Part shown: positions 20,396 to 27,902 of the stretch, piece after piece
Layout: each line of letters opens with the position of its first letter
Position numbering within the stretch: position 1 is the first letter of the stretch
DNA from: Candidatus Poribacteria bacterium
Lineage (GTDB): Bacteria; Poribacteria; WGA-4E; WGA-3G
Assembly (NCBI GenBank): GCA_003635185.1
Contig: PYJA01000031.1
Coordinates: 1-52,034 of the forward strand
Direction of reading: 5' to 3'
DNA length: 52,034 bases
Notes under the pieces: model-generated
Told to the model about the DNA's origin: nothing
The model's database searches: none
What the model saw: only the letters and a program-made list of their open reading frames with translations
Position numbers and translations under genes: made by a program

Positions 20396-20865
20396 AACCC
20401 AAGTTGCTACGGACAAGATTTTAGACATGTAATTAGCATATATTTGTAGCGTTCACTCCCAGTTTGCGCCCTTATGACACAAACTGGATGAAGATTAAGT
20501 TATTAATTCGATAATTTTTCATTATACATATTCAGAACATTTTAAGTGCTCTTCAGTCCCGTGAATCAACGGTATGAATGCCTTTTGGCATTCCCCGTAT
20601 GGTATTTGGCGGGGATGATATGTTTATAGCAGTGCGGACAACCTCATCCCTTAGTCCCGTGAATCAACGCCAAATACGCGTTTGGTATTTGTCGGGGACG
20701 ATATGTTTTGAAGCACATCAACAATAAATATGCCGTTCCTACGGAACTCAAGAGGGGAGAGACAACATTTTCTATAAACATTGCGTCCCTACGGGACTAA
20801 AGAAATTACCGAAATATTTATTTAATCTTCATGAAGTTTGTGCTACTTATGTAGCAACTTGAGTT
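20396..20865. repeat. Composite repeat: outer element interrupted by an inner one
   Basis: Outer ends AACCCAAGTTGCTAC (20396-20410) and GTAGCAACTTGAGTT (20851-20865) are inverted repeats. Between them lies a second element (20488-20832) with its own inverted ends ATGAAGATTAA and TTAATCTTCAT. The outer family has a related copy at about 41433-41637. No gene is contained. Confidence 0.7.
20488..20832. repeat. ATGAAGATTAA-ended repeat, long copy
   Basis: A 345 bp element from ATGAAGATTAAGTTATTAAT to TTAATCTTCAT. Inside are two copies of AGTCCCGTGAATCAACG plus related GGCGGGGATGATATGTTT and GTCGGGGACGATATGTTT units, and reversed CGTCCCTACGGGACT segments. The same ends bound the 174 bp copy at 21721-21894. 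It is non-coding. Confidence 0.75.
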
Positions 20866-20895
20866 ATATTTAGTCCGTTTGAAGTAAGGGCGGTT

Positions 20896-21681
20896 CTATC
20901 GAGATTGAAGTTTTAGTTTATTTGCATAAGACCGCTTGTAGTACTCAACCTCTTTGAGGTCTGAGGCCGCGGTTTCATCAATTAGTACTACTGTTTTTGA
21001 ATGCATCTGTAAGATTGATGCTGGTACCATTGATGTTATAGGTCCCTCTATTGCTTTAGCAATCGCATCTGCTTTAGAAACACCATTTGCTAAAAGCAGG
21101 CACTGCTTCGCCTCCATAATAGTACCGATGCCCATGGTAATTGCCATTTCTGGAACAGCGTTGACATCACCACCGAAATGGGCAGCATTTGCCTCAAGGG
21201 TACTCCGCGAGAGGGTTTTTATGCGAGTCCGTGACGCAAGGGATGAACTCGCCTCATTAAAGCCGATATGCCCGTCCGTACCGATGCCAAGCACCTGAAT
21301 GTCAATTCCACCTGCACGCTTAATCGTTTCCTCATACACTTCACAAAATGCTTCATGATTCTCCGTAGTGTTCTGCGGAATATGTTGATTCTCTTTTGGA
21401 ATGTTGACATGGTCAAAAAAGTAATTCGCCATGAATGTATGATAACTCTGTGGATGTTGATATGGGATTCCGACGTATTCATCTAAATTAAAGGTAGTAA
21501 CCTCTGAAAAATCGAGTCTGTCCTCTTTGTACATACGGACAAGCGCTTTGTAAAGCCCTATCGGTGTACTTCCTGTTGCTAAACCTAAAACGAGGTTCGG
21601 TTTCTTTAGGAGCGCGTCGCGAATTATTTCAGAGGCTACCGTAGTTAGCTGATGATAATCTGGTTGAATTATAACTTCCAT
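20896..21681 (-). CDS. nagB: Glucosamine-6-phosphate deaminase
   Basis: A 261-residue NagB, close to the usual length. It converts glucosamine-6-phosphate to fructose-6-phosphate and ammonia. Visible motifs are LGLATGSTPIGLY near residue 33, the catalytic-Asp block FNLDEYVG near 65 and LGIGTDGHIGFNEA near 130. The usual partner nagA is not next to it. The start lies only a few bases from a truncated MITE copy, so its promoter region has been reshaped by repeats. The protein reads through with no break. Confidence 0.96.
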   Translation of the reverse strand: MEVIIQPDYHQLTTVASEIIRDALLKKPNLVLGLATGSTPIGLYKALVRMYKEDRLDFSEVTTFNLDEYVGIPYQHPQSYHTFMANYFFDHVNIPKENQHIPQNTTENHEAFCEVYEETIKRAGGIDIQVLGIGTDGHIGFNEASSSLASRTRIKTLSRSTLEANAAHFGGDVNAVPEMAITMGIGTIMEAKQCLLLANGVSKADAIAKAIEGPITSMVPASILQMHSKTVVLIDETAASDLKEVEYYKRSYANKLKLQSR

Positions 21682-21685
21682 TTTG

Positions 21686-21918
21686 AAATAACGCCTTTTT
21701 AACCCCCTAATCCCCCTTATATGAAGATTAAGTTATTAATTCGGTATTTTCTGTACGTATGAGGCAGGTGTACACCTCTGCTGGCGAGGCGGGGAATCAT
21801 GACGAATACCGGACGCGTATTCGCCCAACGGCATTGGTCCCGTTGATTTCTTCCTAACCTCGCCAAAGGACCCAATTTATTTTTTAATCTTCATTCAAGG
21901 GGGAATGCGTAAGTCCTG
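21686..21918. repeat. MITE-like repeat copy C, truncated and interrupted
   Basis: GAAATAACGCCTTTTTAACC followed by CCCTAATCCCCCTTAT (21686-21720) and TCAAGGGGGAATGCGTAAGT (21895 onward) are the two parts of a right half that is continuous in copy E at 32879-32934. They are split exactly by the ATGAAGATTAA element at 21721-21894. The left half is missing at the nagB start. Confidence 0.8.
21721..21894. repeat. ATGAAGATTAA-ended repeat, short copy inside MITE C
   Basis: A 174 bp element with perfect 11-base inverted ends (ATGAAGATTAA / TTAATCTTCAT), inserted into MITE copy C. The interior holds GCGAGGCGGGGAATCATGAC and CCCGTTGATT, the latter related to the longer copy. No coding sequence. Confidence 0.8.
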
Positions 21919-21995
21919 TAGGTCTTTGAATAATAAGCGAGGTTTACGACGGTGTCGAATTGTATTTTTACAAACATTGGTTTTCTCCTCATTTT

Positions 21996-22559
21996 TTAAG
22001 CAGCCATCAAGATTTCCACTGCTTTTTCCAAAGCCCCTTCATCCACCTTTAGTTTAGCGTTTTCTACTTCGCGTTTCACGTAAGTCAAAGTGTTTGCCAA
22101 ATTCATCGGGGTTGCAATTTCCTGCACGATTTTGTGCAGACGTTTAACATCAGTTTTCTTAATGCCAGTCTGTTCTTCCACGCGCGTATGCAATGCCGTA
22201 GGAGACTCCGGTTCTTGAGGAACTTCATCAGGTTTTGATGTTGTCTTCTTTGAATCAGTATTCTGCGTTTTCACAGTGCGAGTACGTTTGCGAGGTGTCG
22301 TCTTCTGAATTTTCCCCACATCCAACGCTTTAAAACCACACTCCTTGCACAATTTCGCTGTAACTTCAGCCAATGTCATTGTTACAATCACTTCACTGAT
22401 AGCCCCGCAGAGTTCACATTCCGTAAGGTTTTCAATACCGGAAAGGATGTCGGCATGTAGCACCAACATCTTTTGCTTATCGGCCTTTGTCGGTTTCTCT
22501 TTCTGACACAGCCCAATGAGTTTTTGCGCCGCTTTCTCAATTTGATCTAAATTTCCCAT
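21996..22559 (-). CDS. Putative zinc-binding protein, unknown function
   Basis: A 187-residue protein I cannot assign. The N-terminal part (1-80) has two Cys pairs, CELC near residue 48 and CKEC near 71, spaced like a zinc ribbon. A basic, Lys/Arg/Thr-rich linker (about 85-120, TPRKRTRTVKT) follows, then a helical C-terminal part. The basic linker and zinc motif would suit a nucleic-acid-binding role, but this is only inference. Its expression looks controlled: a strong promoter with a 12-base inverted repeat across the -10 region stands directly upstream, with GGAGGTG before the ATG. Confidence 0.72.
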   Translation of the reverse strand: MGNLDQIEKAAQKLIGLCQKEKPTKADKQKMLVLHADILSGIENLTECELCGAISEVIVTMTLAEVTAKLCKECGFKALDVGKIQKTTPRKRTRTVKTQNTDSKKTTSKPDEVPQEPESPTALHTRVEEQTGIKKTDVKRLHKIVQEIATPMNLANTLTYVKREVENAKLKVDEGALEKAVEILMAA

Positions 22560-22571
22560 GTCACACCTCCA

Positions 22572-22600
22572 ATAAATGTTATAATTAGTATAACATTTAT
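22572..22600. promoter_or_regulatory. Palindromic operator over the -10 region
   Basis: ATAAATGTTATA (22572-22583) and TATAACATTTAT (22589-22600) are perfect inverted 12-base arms with a 5-base gap. They cover the -10 box of the promoter at 22587-22615, the position of a repressor operator. No adjacent repressor gene is evident; the Cys-motif protein itself could bind here. Confidence 0.65.
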
Positions 22601-22615
22601 ATAAAACAGTGTCAA
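22587..22615 (-). promoter_or_regulatory. Sigma-70-type promoter of the Cys-motif gene
   Basis: On the reverse strand TTGACA (22615-22610), a 17-base spacer and TATACT (22592-22587) lie about 30 bases before the ATG at 22559. This is among the best promoter matches in the window. Confidence 0.8.
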
Positions 22616-22628
22616 GGAAAGTTTAGCG

Positions 22629-24221
22629 TTATAAAACATTTGGCTGGATTTTTTTGACTGAATCTTCTTCTTTATACAATTTATATTCAAAACTATCAAT
22701 CAGTGCTTCGTAACTTGCAGATATAATGTTTTCTGAAACGCCGACGGTCCTCCAATTTATTTCGCCATCACTTGCTTCAATAAGCACACGCACCTTTGAA
22801 CCGGTGCCTGCTTTGGTATCCAAAACCCGAACTTTGTAATCTACCAACCTGACTGTCTGTAAGGCTGGATAAAACTGTTCAAGTGCTTTCCTGAGTGCAG
22901 TATCTAACGCATTGACAGGACCATCTCCATCCGCTGCCGTGTGGGTCGTAGCACCATCGGGTGTGGTGACTTTCACCGTTGCCTCTGAACGTATGCTGTG
23001 ATCGGTGAATTTCTCAATAATGACACGAAAACCGAGCCGTTCAAAAAAAGATTCATACCCATTAAAGACTTTGCGTGTCAACAGTTCAAAAGATGCCTCA
23101 GCGGCTTCATACTGATACCCTTCATTCTCGAGTTCTTTCAGGCGATTGAAAAGTTCAAGTACCTGTGGCGAGTTTTTGTCATAATTCGGATACTCCTTCT
23201 CAATTTTTTTCATGATAGTACCCCGGCCCGCTTGGTCGGAAACAAGAATACGTTGTGTATTGCCAACTTTTTCGGGAACAATATGTTCATACGTTAGGCG
23301 GTTTTTACGGATGGCATCTGTGTGTAAACCGCCTTTGTGCGCAAAAGCAGAGCGCCCAACGTAAGGTTGACGCTCATCATGCGGCAGATTTGCCAACTCA
23401 CTGATTAACCGAGATACGCCAGTAATTCCTTGCAGTTGCTCATCACTAATACAATCAATACCTAACTTAAGCTGAATCGTAGGAATAATAGCAGCAAGAT
23501 TGGCATTGCCACACCGCTCACCGTAACCGTTAAATGTCCCTTGAACATGGTTTGCCCCAGCTTGAACAGCTAACACAGAATTTGCTGCCCCCATACCTGC
23601 GTCGTTATGTGCATGGATACCGATAGGCAAAGATAGCGCGGACATCACTGCTTTGACACCTTGCTGAATTTCTAAAGGCAACCGACCTCCATTAGTATCA
23701 CAGAGAACAAGGCATTTCGCCCCCCCTGCAGCAGCCGCACGGAGCGTCTCAACTGCATATTCCAAATCGTCAGCATAACCATCAAAAAAGTGTTCTGCAT
23801 CGTAAATCACTTCACGCCCATTTTCTATAAGATATTTAACAGAGCTCTCAATTAATTCTAAGTTCTCATCCGCTGTAACCCGTAACACATCCGTTGCATG
23901 GAGCCCCCAACTTTTACCAAAAATCGTAACAGTTCTTGCACCTGTATCAAGCAAAGCAGCCAGATTCGGGTCAGCATCGGGAGCATAAGTAGGATAGCGC
24001 GTACTGCCGAACGGCACAATTTTTGCCGTTTTTAACGCCATGTCTTTTGCACGTTTGAAGAACTCTATATCTTTCGGATTAGAACCAGGGTAGCCACCTT
24101 CAATGTAGCGAATACCCAATTCATCCAACACTTCTATGATGATAAGTTTATCTTCAACCGAGAATGCTACGCCTTCAGCTTGACTACCGTCCCTGAGTGT
24201 TGTATCGTAAAATTCAACCAT
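22629..24221 (-). CDS. cimA: (R)-citramalate synthase (CimA family)
   Basis: A 530-residue member of the isopropylmalate/citramalate synthase family, which joins acetyl-CoA to a 2-oxo acid. The catalytic HMGL-like TIM barrel (about 1-270) has YDTTLRDGSQAEGVAFS at the start and the metal-binding HAHNDAGMGAANS block near residue 205. The LeuA-type dimerisation/regulatory domain follows (about 390-515, SIRSEATVKVTTPDGATTHT). The DGSQAEGVAFS form and the length fit the CimA type better than LeuA. It would give isoleucine from pyruvate. The start has no clear ribosome binding site but matches the family N-terminus. Confidence 0.9.
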   Translation of the reverse strand: MVEFYDTTLRDGSQAEGVAFSVEDKLIIIEVLDELGIRYIEGGYPGSNPKDIEFFKRAKDMALKTAKIVPFGSTRYPTYAPDADPNLAALLDTGARTVTIFGKSWGLHATDVLRVTADENLELIESSVKYLIENGREVIYDAEHFFDGYADDLEYAVETLRAAAAGGAKCLVLCDTNGGRLPLEIQQGVKAVMSALSLPIGIHAHNDAGMGAANSVLAVQAGANHVQGTFNGYGERCGNANLAAIIPTIQLKLGIDCISDEQLQGITGVSRLISELANLPHDERQPYVGRSAFAHKGGLHTDAIRKNRLTYEHIVPEKVGNTQRILVSDQAGRGTIMKKIEKEYPNYDKNSPQVLELFNRLKELENEGYQYEAAEASFELLTRKVFNGYESFFERLGFRVIIEKFTDHSIRSEATVKVTTPDGATTHTAADGDGPVNALDTALRKALEQFYPALQTVRLVDYKVRVLDTKAGTGSKVRVLIEASDGEINWRTVGVSENIISASYEALIDSFEYKLYKEEDSVKKIQPNVL

Positions 24222-24336
24222 GTTGTGTTAAACAGTAAGTTTTGGCTTGTACTTTAAAATATAGATTCGCAAATCTCGCCCGACAACGCCAAAATTCGGT
24301 GTCTCCTTTATGTAGCAATACCGTTTTTTCCCTGGA

Positions 24337-24365
24337 ATTTTATCACATTTCAGAGAAAAAGTCAA
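24337..24365 (-). promoter_or_regulatory. Sigma-70-type promoter of cimA
   Basis: On the reverse strand TTGACT and TAAAAT are separated by 17 bases, about 115 bases before the cimA ATG, leaving a leader of roughly 100 bases. No leader peptide or riboswitch was recognised in it. Confidence 0.6.
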
Positions 24366-24444
24366 GATTATACCATTTCTAGGGTGTGTAAAGTTTTTGT
24401 AGAAACCTTGATGTTCAGAGAAGTTGCGGGAAATAATAAAAAAT

Positions 24445-24482
24445 GGTATCCTATCTTAATACTATTTGTAGGAGAGGATACC
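24445..24482 (+). promoter_or_regulatory. Inverted repeat overlapping the ribosome binding site
   Basis: GGTATCCT (24445-24452) and AGGATACC (24475-24482) pair perfectly across a 22-base loop. The second arm overlaps the ribosome binding site (GGAGAGG) of the gene starting at 24484. It could hide the site in the mRNA or serve as a protein-binding palindrome. Confidence 0.5.
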
Positions 24483-24483
24483 A

Positions 24484-24810
24484 ATGTTCAATATTAATAT
24501 AAGTATACCATCAGATAGCCCCGAAATCAAGGAGATTTTAGAAGAGATCGTTGAGGTGTGTGGAGAACTTTCGTCATCTCCTTGCGTCCCCTTAGAAGAA
24601 GCTGAGACTCGTGTGCAAGACCTCATGCTGAGAAGTGGTCACAAGTTGTTGGAAGTCCGTGTTTCACAAGCAGCTTCTCAGCAATCGGCAGAACCGGTTG
24701 CTTGTCCACAGTGTGAACAGTGGAACGGCAAACACTTGAGACAAATCAGCAGCGGATGGGACTGTGCTTTTGTGGGATGTTCCGCAGAGGTGAATTACAA
24801 AGAAGTATAA
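24484..24810 (+). CDS. Small Cys-rich protein, unknown
   Basis: A 108-residue protein. The N-terminal part is acidic and helical (EIKEILEEIVEVCGELSS). The C-terminal part has CPQC near residue 74 with later Cys residues at about 93 and 99, resembling a small zinc ribbon. The layout, a helix then Cys pairs, recalls the N-terminus of some transposases, so a transposase-derived fragment is possible; I cannot confirm it. GGAGAGG precedes the ATG. It stands divergent from cimA and about 55 bases before the sugar kinase gene. Confidence 0.6.
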   Translation: MFNINISIPSDSPEIKEILEEIVEVCGELSSSPCVPLEEAETRVQDLMLRSGHKLLEVRVSQAASQQSAEPVACPQCEQWNGKHLRQISSGWDCAFVGCSAEVNYKEV

Positions 24811-24865
24811 TATCAGCCCCCAATTCACACAAACCTCATACCATATTTTAGAGGAATAAACCTTT

Positions 24866-25822
24866 ATGCCAAAAGCATTATGTATCGGTGAACTTCTCAT
24901 CGATTTTGTATCCACAACTCCAGACGTACCTCTCGCCGAAGCACCAGGATTTGTTAAGGCACCTGGCGGTGCGCCCGCTAATGTCGCTGTTGGTTTAGCC
25001 AAGCTCGGTGTGGATGCGGGGTTTATCGGCAAAGTCGGTGCAGACCCATTTGGCGATTTTTTGACTGAAACGCTTCAACAGAACAACGTTGACACAACGT
25101 ATCTCATCGCAGGTGAGACATCTCGTACCACCTTAGCCTTTGTTGCCACACGTTCCGATGGCATGAAAGACATCACCTTCTATAGACACCCTGGTGCCGA
25201 CATTCAGCTTTCACCGGATGAGGTTGATGCAGGCTACATTCAATCAGCAGAACTGTTCCACTACGGTTCTGTTAGCCTTAGCCATTCACCGACCCGTGAA
25301 GCAACCCTCAAAGCAATTCAATGCGCCAAGGATGCAGGTGCATTCATCTCTTATGACCCGAATTTACGGTTGATGCTATGGGGCAATGCTGACGATGCAA
25401 AGCATTGGATCTGGGAGGTAATGCCATATGCCGATGTCGTCAAAATTTCAGAGGAAGAATGGGAGTTCATTACAGGAGATGTAGAATTGGCAAACGGTAT
25501 AAAACGTATTCTCGGACTCGGTGTTAAGTTGCTTGTTGTCACGTTAGGAGGGCGCGGATGTTATTACACAAACGGTAACGCTGATGGTTATGTTGATGGT
25601 TTTGCCGTTGAAGTAGTGGATACGCTTGGCGCAGGCGATGCATTCGTTGCTGCCATGCTTACGCAACTAATGACGCATGCTAACTTGGTATCACTTGAAA
25701 ATGATCAGTTTGATAGCATCATGCGATATGCCAATGCTGCGGGAGCATTGGCAACGCAAATAGTTGGTGTAATTCCCGCACTGCCAACCCATTCGGATAT
25801 TGAACAGTTTCTGTTAAGATAA
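24866..25822 (+). CDS. PfkB family sugar kinase (fructokinase-like)
   Basis: A 318-residue ribokinase/PfkB family kinase. The N-terminal signature GGAPANVAVGLAKLGVDAGF near residue 33 and the C-terminal ATP/catalytic signature DTLGAGDAF near residue 252 are intact, the latter holding the catalytic Asp. Such enzymes phosphorylate a sugar with ATP; similarity of the start (ALCIGELLIDFV) and length suggest fructose as substrate, which is inference. AGAGGAA precedes the ATG. MITE copy D begins 7 bases after the stop. Confidence 0.9.
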   Translation: MPKALCIGELLIDFVSTTPDVPLAEAPGFVKAPGGAPANVAVGLAKLGVDAGFIGKVGADPFGDFLTETLQQNNVDTTYLIAGETSRTTLAFVATRSDGMKDITFYRHPGADIQLSPDEVDAGYIQSAELFHYGSVSLSHSPTREATLKAIQCAKDAGAFISYDPNLRLMLWGNADDAKHWIWEVMPYADVVKISEEEWEFITGDVELANGIKRILGLGVKLLVVTLGGRGCYYTNGNADGYVDGFAVEVVDTLGAGDAFVAAMLTQLMTHANLVSLENDQFDSIMRYANAAGALATQIVGVIPALPTHSDIEQFLLR

Positions 25823-25828
25823 TCTAAC

Positions 25829-25977
25829 AGGACTTACGCAAATTTGGGTGCCCTATTCAGAATTTTGTCCTTTCAAGGATTTTAACCCTAATTTTTTGTC
25901 CTTTTCAAGAATGGCCCCTTTATCCCCCATTCGCATGCCATACGCACATGCGATGACGAAGAGAATACGTAAGTCCT
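25829..25977. repeat. MITE-like repeat, copy D (divergent interior)
   Basis: A 149 bp element from AGGACTTACGC to ACGTAAGTCCT. The interior has TTTTGTCCTTTCAAGGATTT and CATTCGCATGCCATACGCAC segments not seen in the other copies. It lies immediately after the sugar kinase gene. Confidence 0.7.
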
Positions 25978-26013
25978 ATATAACAAAACTTCACATTTTT
26001 TGTTTAACTCGGT

Positions 26014-26042
26014 TTGTAATTTTGATATGTCTATGCTATAAT
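26014..26042 (+). promoter_or_regulatory. Extended -10 promoter of the ThuA gene
   Basis: TTGTAA (26014-26019) and TATAAT (26037-26042) with a 17-base spacer; TGC directly before the -10 makes it an extended -10. AAGGAGG stands at the proper distance before the ATG at 26071. Confidence 0.7.
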
Positions 26043-26070
26043 AGCGTTATTATAATCAAGGAGGCTAAAA

Positions 26071-26703
26071 ATGGCAAAGATTAATACACTCGTTTTCGCA
26101 GGCGGCGCAATTCATAACTGGAAAGGCTGCAGCGAAGAAATTGTCAACGCACTCTCACAACGAGACGAATTTGAGATTACGACAGTTGAGGACGATCTCG
26201 ACGCTCTCGTATCACCGAACTTAGATCCGTATGACCTTATCGTTTTCTATTATACGGTAGGCGAAATTTCAGATGCACAGAAGAACGGGTTGCTAAACTA
26301 TGTCGCTTCAGGAAAAGGTTATGTCGGCATACATTCGGCTGCCGATTCTTTCCGTGGGTGTCCAGAATATCGTTCTATGGTCGGTGGATACTTTACGACA
26401 CATCCACGCTATCGTGACTATCAGGTCAGTATTGTGGATAGTGAACACGAAATCACACAAGGGCTTGACGAGTTCGTGGTAAAGGATGAGCAGTATATTC
26501 TCGATTACGACCCACGTAATCATGTGCTTGCTTCTGCGTTGTGGAAAGGTGAAGCGATGCCGGTTGCATGGACAAAGAATTGGGGTGAAGGTAAAGTTTT
26601 TTACCTTGCACTCGGACACGATCCCGCAGCATGTCAGCATGAGATGTTCAGTACCCTTCTCCAGCGTGGCGCGCTTTGGGCAGGTACTAACGGTGGAGAG
26701 TAA
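26071..26703 (+). CDS. ThuA-like domain protein
   Basis: A 210-residue protein of the ThuA (trehalose-utilisation-like) family with a class I glutamine-amidotransferase-like fold. Typical blocks are LVFAGGAIHNWKGCSEEI at the start, YDLIVFYYTVGEIS, GYVGIHSAADSF near residue 88, and GKVFYLALGHDPAA near the end. The family is abundant in planctomycete- and poribacteria-like genomes and is linked to sugar catabolism, but the reaction is not established. It stands alone under its own promoter, downstream of the sugar kinase. Confidence 0.92.
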   Translation: MAKINTLVFAGGAIHNWKGCSEEIVNALSQRDEFEITTVEDDLDALVSPNLDPYDLIVFYYTVGEISDAQKNGLLNYVASGKGYVGIHSAADSFRGCPEYRSMVGGYFTTHPRYRDYQVSIVDSEHEITQGLDEFVVKDEQYILDYDPRNHVLASALWKGEAMPVAWTKNWGEGKVFYLALGHDPAACQHEMFSTLLQRGALWAGTNGGE

Positions 26704-26835
26704 ATCCTGTTACTTTCACCAACTTGAAAATCGATAGGAAACCTATCAGCATTGTAGATGTATAGGCGGTTTCATATCCGTCTATACACTATGGATGCAT
26801 ATTTCTATCAGCCTCAATGTGCTTCCTAACACAAG

Positions 26836-27459
26836 ATGAAGCAGAAAATCACCGATATTCAACCACATAATAAATTCCCTTCACATCGCCAACTTTTTTT
26901 AGATAAGAAACCTTTTGTCGTGATTCCCGCGAACCTTGTTGAAAATTTAGGGTTGCGGGTCGGTTTAAAAATTGAAGCGGAGACAATTGAAAAACTTATC
27001 GCAGCTGACGAAGCGATGCGCGCAAAAAATTATGCACTCAATATATTACGTGAAGATATCTACAGCAAATCCCAGATGACGCAGCAGCTTGAACGGGAAG
27101 GGTTTAGAGAACGAACAATCAAAACAATCATCGCAGAGTTGATCCAGTCAGGACATATTCGAGACCGACTATACGCAGAGAAATGGGTACAACGTCGACT
27201 AAAGTCAAATCCGCGCGGGCGAGCGGTGCTAAAACAGGAACTCATTGACAAAGGCGTTGATCCGCAAACAGCAGAACAGGTTTTAGCTGAGGTTAAGGCT
27301 GAAGACGAGAAAAAGTTAGCACTACACATTGCTCAAAAACAATCTAAAAAATATAAAAATTTATCAACACAGGTTGCGAAACGGCGGCTACACGGGTTTT
27401 TGGCACGGCGCGGTTTTGAATCAGAAACTATTTTACAGGTAATTGAGAAGGTTTTGTGA
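26836..27459 (+). CDS. recX: RecX family regulatory protein
   Basis: A 207-residue protein with the three-helix RecX repeats: ALNILREDIYSKSQMTQQL at about 67, GHIRDRLYAEKWVQRRL near 116, and a final repeat with RRLHGFLARRGFESETIL. RecX proteins bind RecA filaments and limit recombination. An unrelated-looking 60-residue N-terminal extension (FVVIPANLVENLGLRVG) is also common in this family. recA is not in the window. The ATG lacks a strong ribosome binding site. Confidence 0.9.
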   Translation: MKQKITDIQPHNKFPSHRQLFLDKKPFVVIPANLVENLGLRVGLKIEAETIEKLIAADEAMRAKNYALNILREDIYSKSQMTQQLEREGFRERTIKTIIAELIQSGHIRDRLYAEKWVQRRLKSNPRGRAVLKQELIDKGVDPQTAEQVLAEVKAEDEKKLALHIAQKQSKKYKNLSTQVAKRRLHGFLARRGFESETILQVIEKVL

Positions 27460-27572
27460 TTTGATAGGTTTATTTATGGGAAAAAGTTAATGGAAAACTT
27501 CCGTTTGTGTACGTTATATCTGCTACACACGTAATAGTTGGGGCATTCCCCAGCTATTTTTATTTTCATCCG

Positions 27573-27660
27573 TCGACATACAATTTTTGTAGCTCGATCG
27601 GCAAAAATTGTAGCTCGAGCGGCAAAAATTGTATGTCGAGCGGCAAAAATTGTCAGTCAC
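27573..27660. repeat. 21-bp tandem and 17-bp inverted repeats
   Basis: CAAAAATTG recurs at 27602, 27623 and 27644 in a 21-base unit with variable TAGCTCGAGCGG between. The arms TCGACATACAATTTTTG (27573-27589) and CAAAAATTGTATGTCGA (27623-27639) are perfect inverted repeats. The block lies 140-230 bases upstream of a sigma-54 promoter, the usual place of activator sites. Three 21-base units without unique spacers are not a CRISPR array. Confidence 0.7.
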
Positions 27661-27748
27661 ACAAATTCCATTTTTCCTGCAAGTCTCGTCTTAAAATAAA
27701 TTACGAATTATTTTCTCCTGATGATAAATTCAATCTACACTTGTGTTT

Positions 27749-27789
27749 AGACACATAATTTCCAGTAGTTTTAGACGAAATATGTGTCT
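27749..27789. promoter_or_regulatory. Inverted repeat upstream of sigma-54 promoter
   Basis: AGACACATA (27749-27757) and TATGTGTCT (27781-27789) are perfect 9-base inverted arms, ending 12 bases before the -24 box. It may be a regulator binding site. Confidence 0.45.
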
Positions 27790-27801
27790 TATTTCGGGAA
27801 T

Positions 27802-27817
27802 TGGCACGCAACTTGCT
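27802..27817 (+). promoter_or_regulatory. Sigma-54 (-24/-12) promoter
   Basis: TGGCAC-GCAAC-TTGCT matches the sigma-54 consensus TGGCAC-N5-TTGCW at every position. It stands 86 bases before the ATG at 27903, whose ribosome binding site is AAGGAG. It would make transcription of the downstream secreted-protein/STT3 run dependent on an enhancer-binding activator. Confidence 0.75.
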
Positions 27818-27902
27818 GTGTATTAACTATCATAAGTCGTTATAGATATTTCAAAGCATCTATAACAATTCAACTCAACAATGAGTATAAGGAGAAAATA
27901 TC

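Noticed and set aside
20540..20820. Possible CRISPR or phage attachment repeats
   Set aside because: The repeated AGTCCCGTGAATCAACG units occur only twice, inside a MITE-like element with clear inverted ends.
27602..27660. Possible CRISPR array
   Set aside because: Only three units of 21 bases with no unique spacers, and no cas genes.
27507..27758. An 83-codon frame with repeated GKNC units
   Set aside because: The repeats are 21-base DNA units upstream of a sigma-54 promoter; there is no ribosome binding site and no likely protein.
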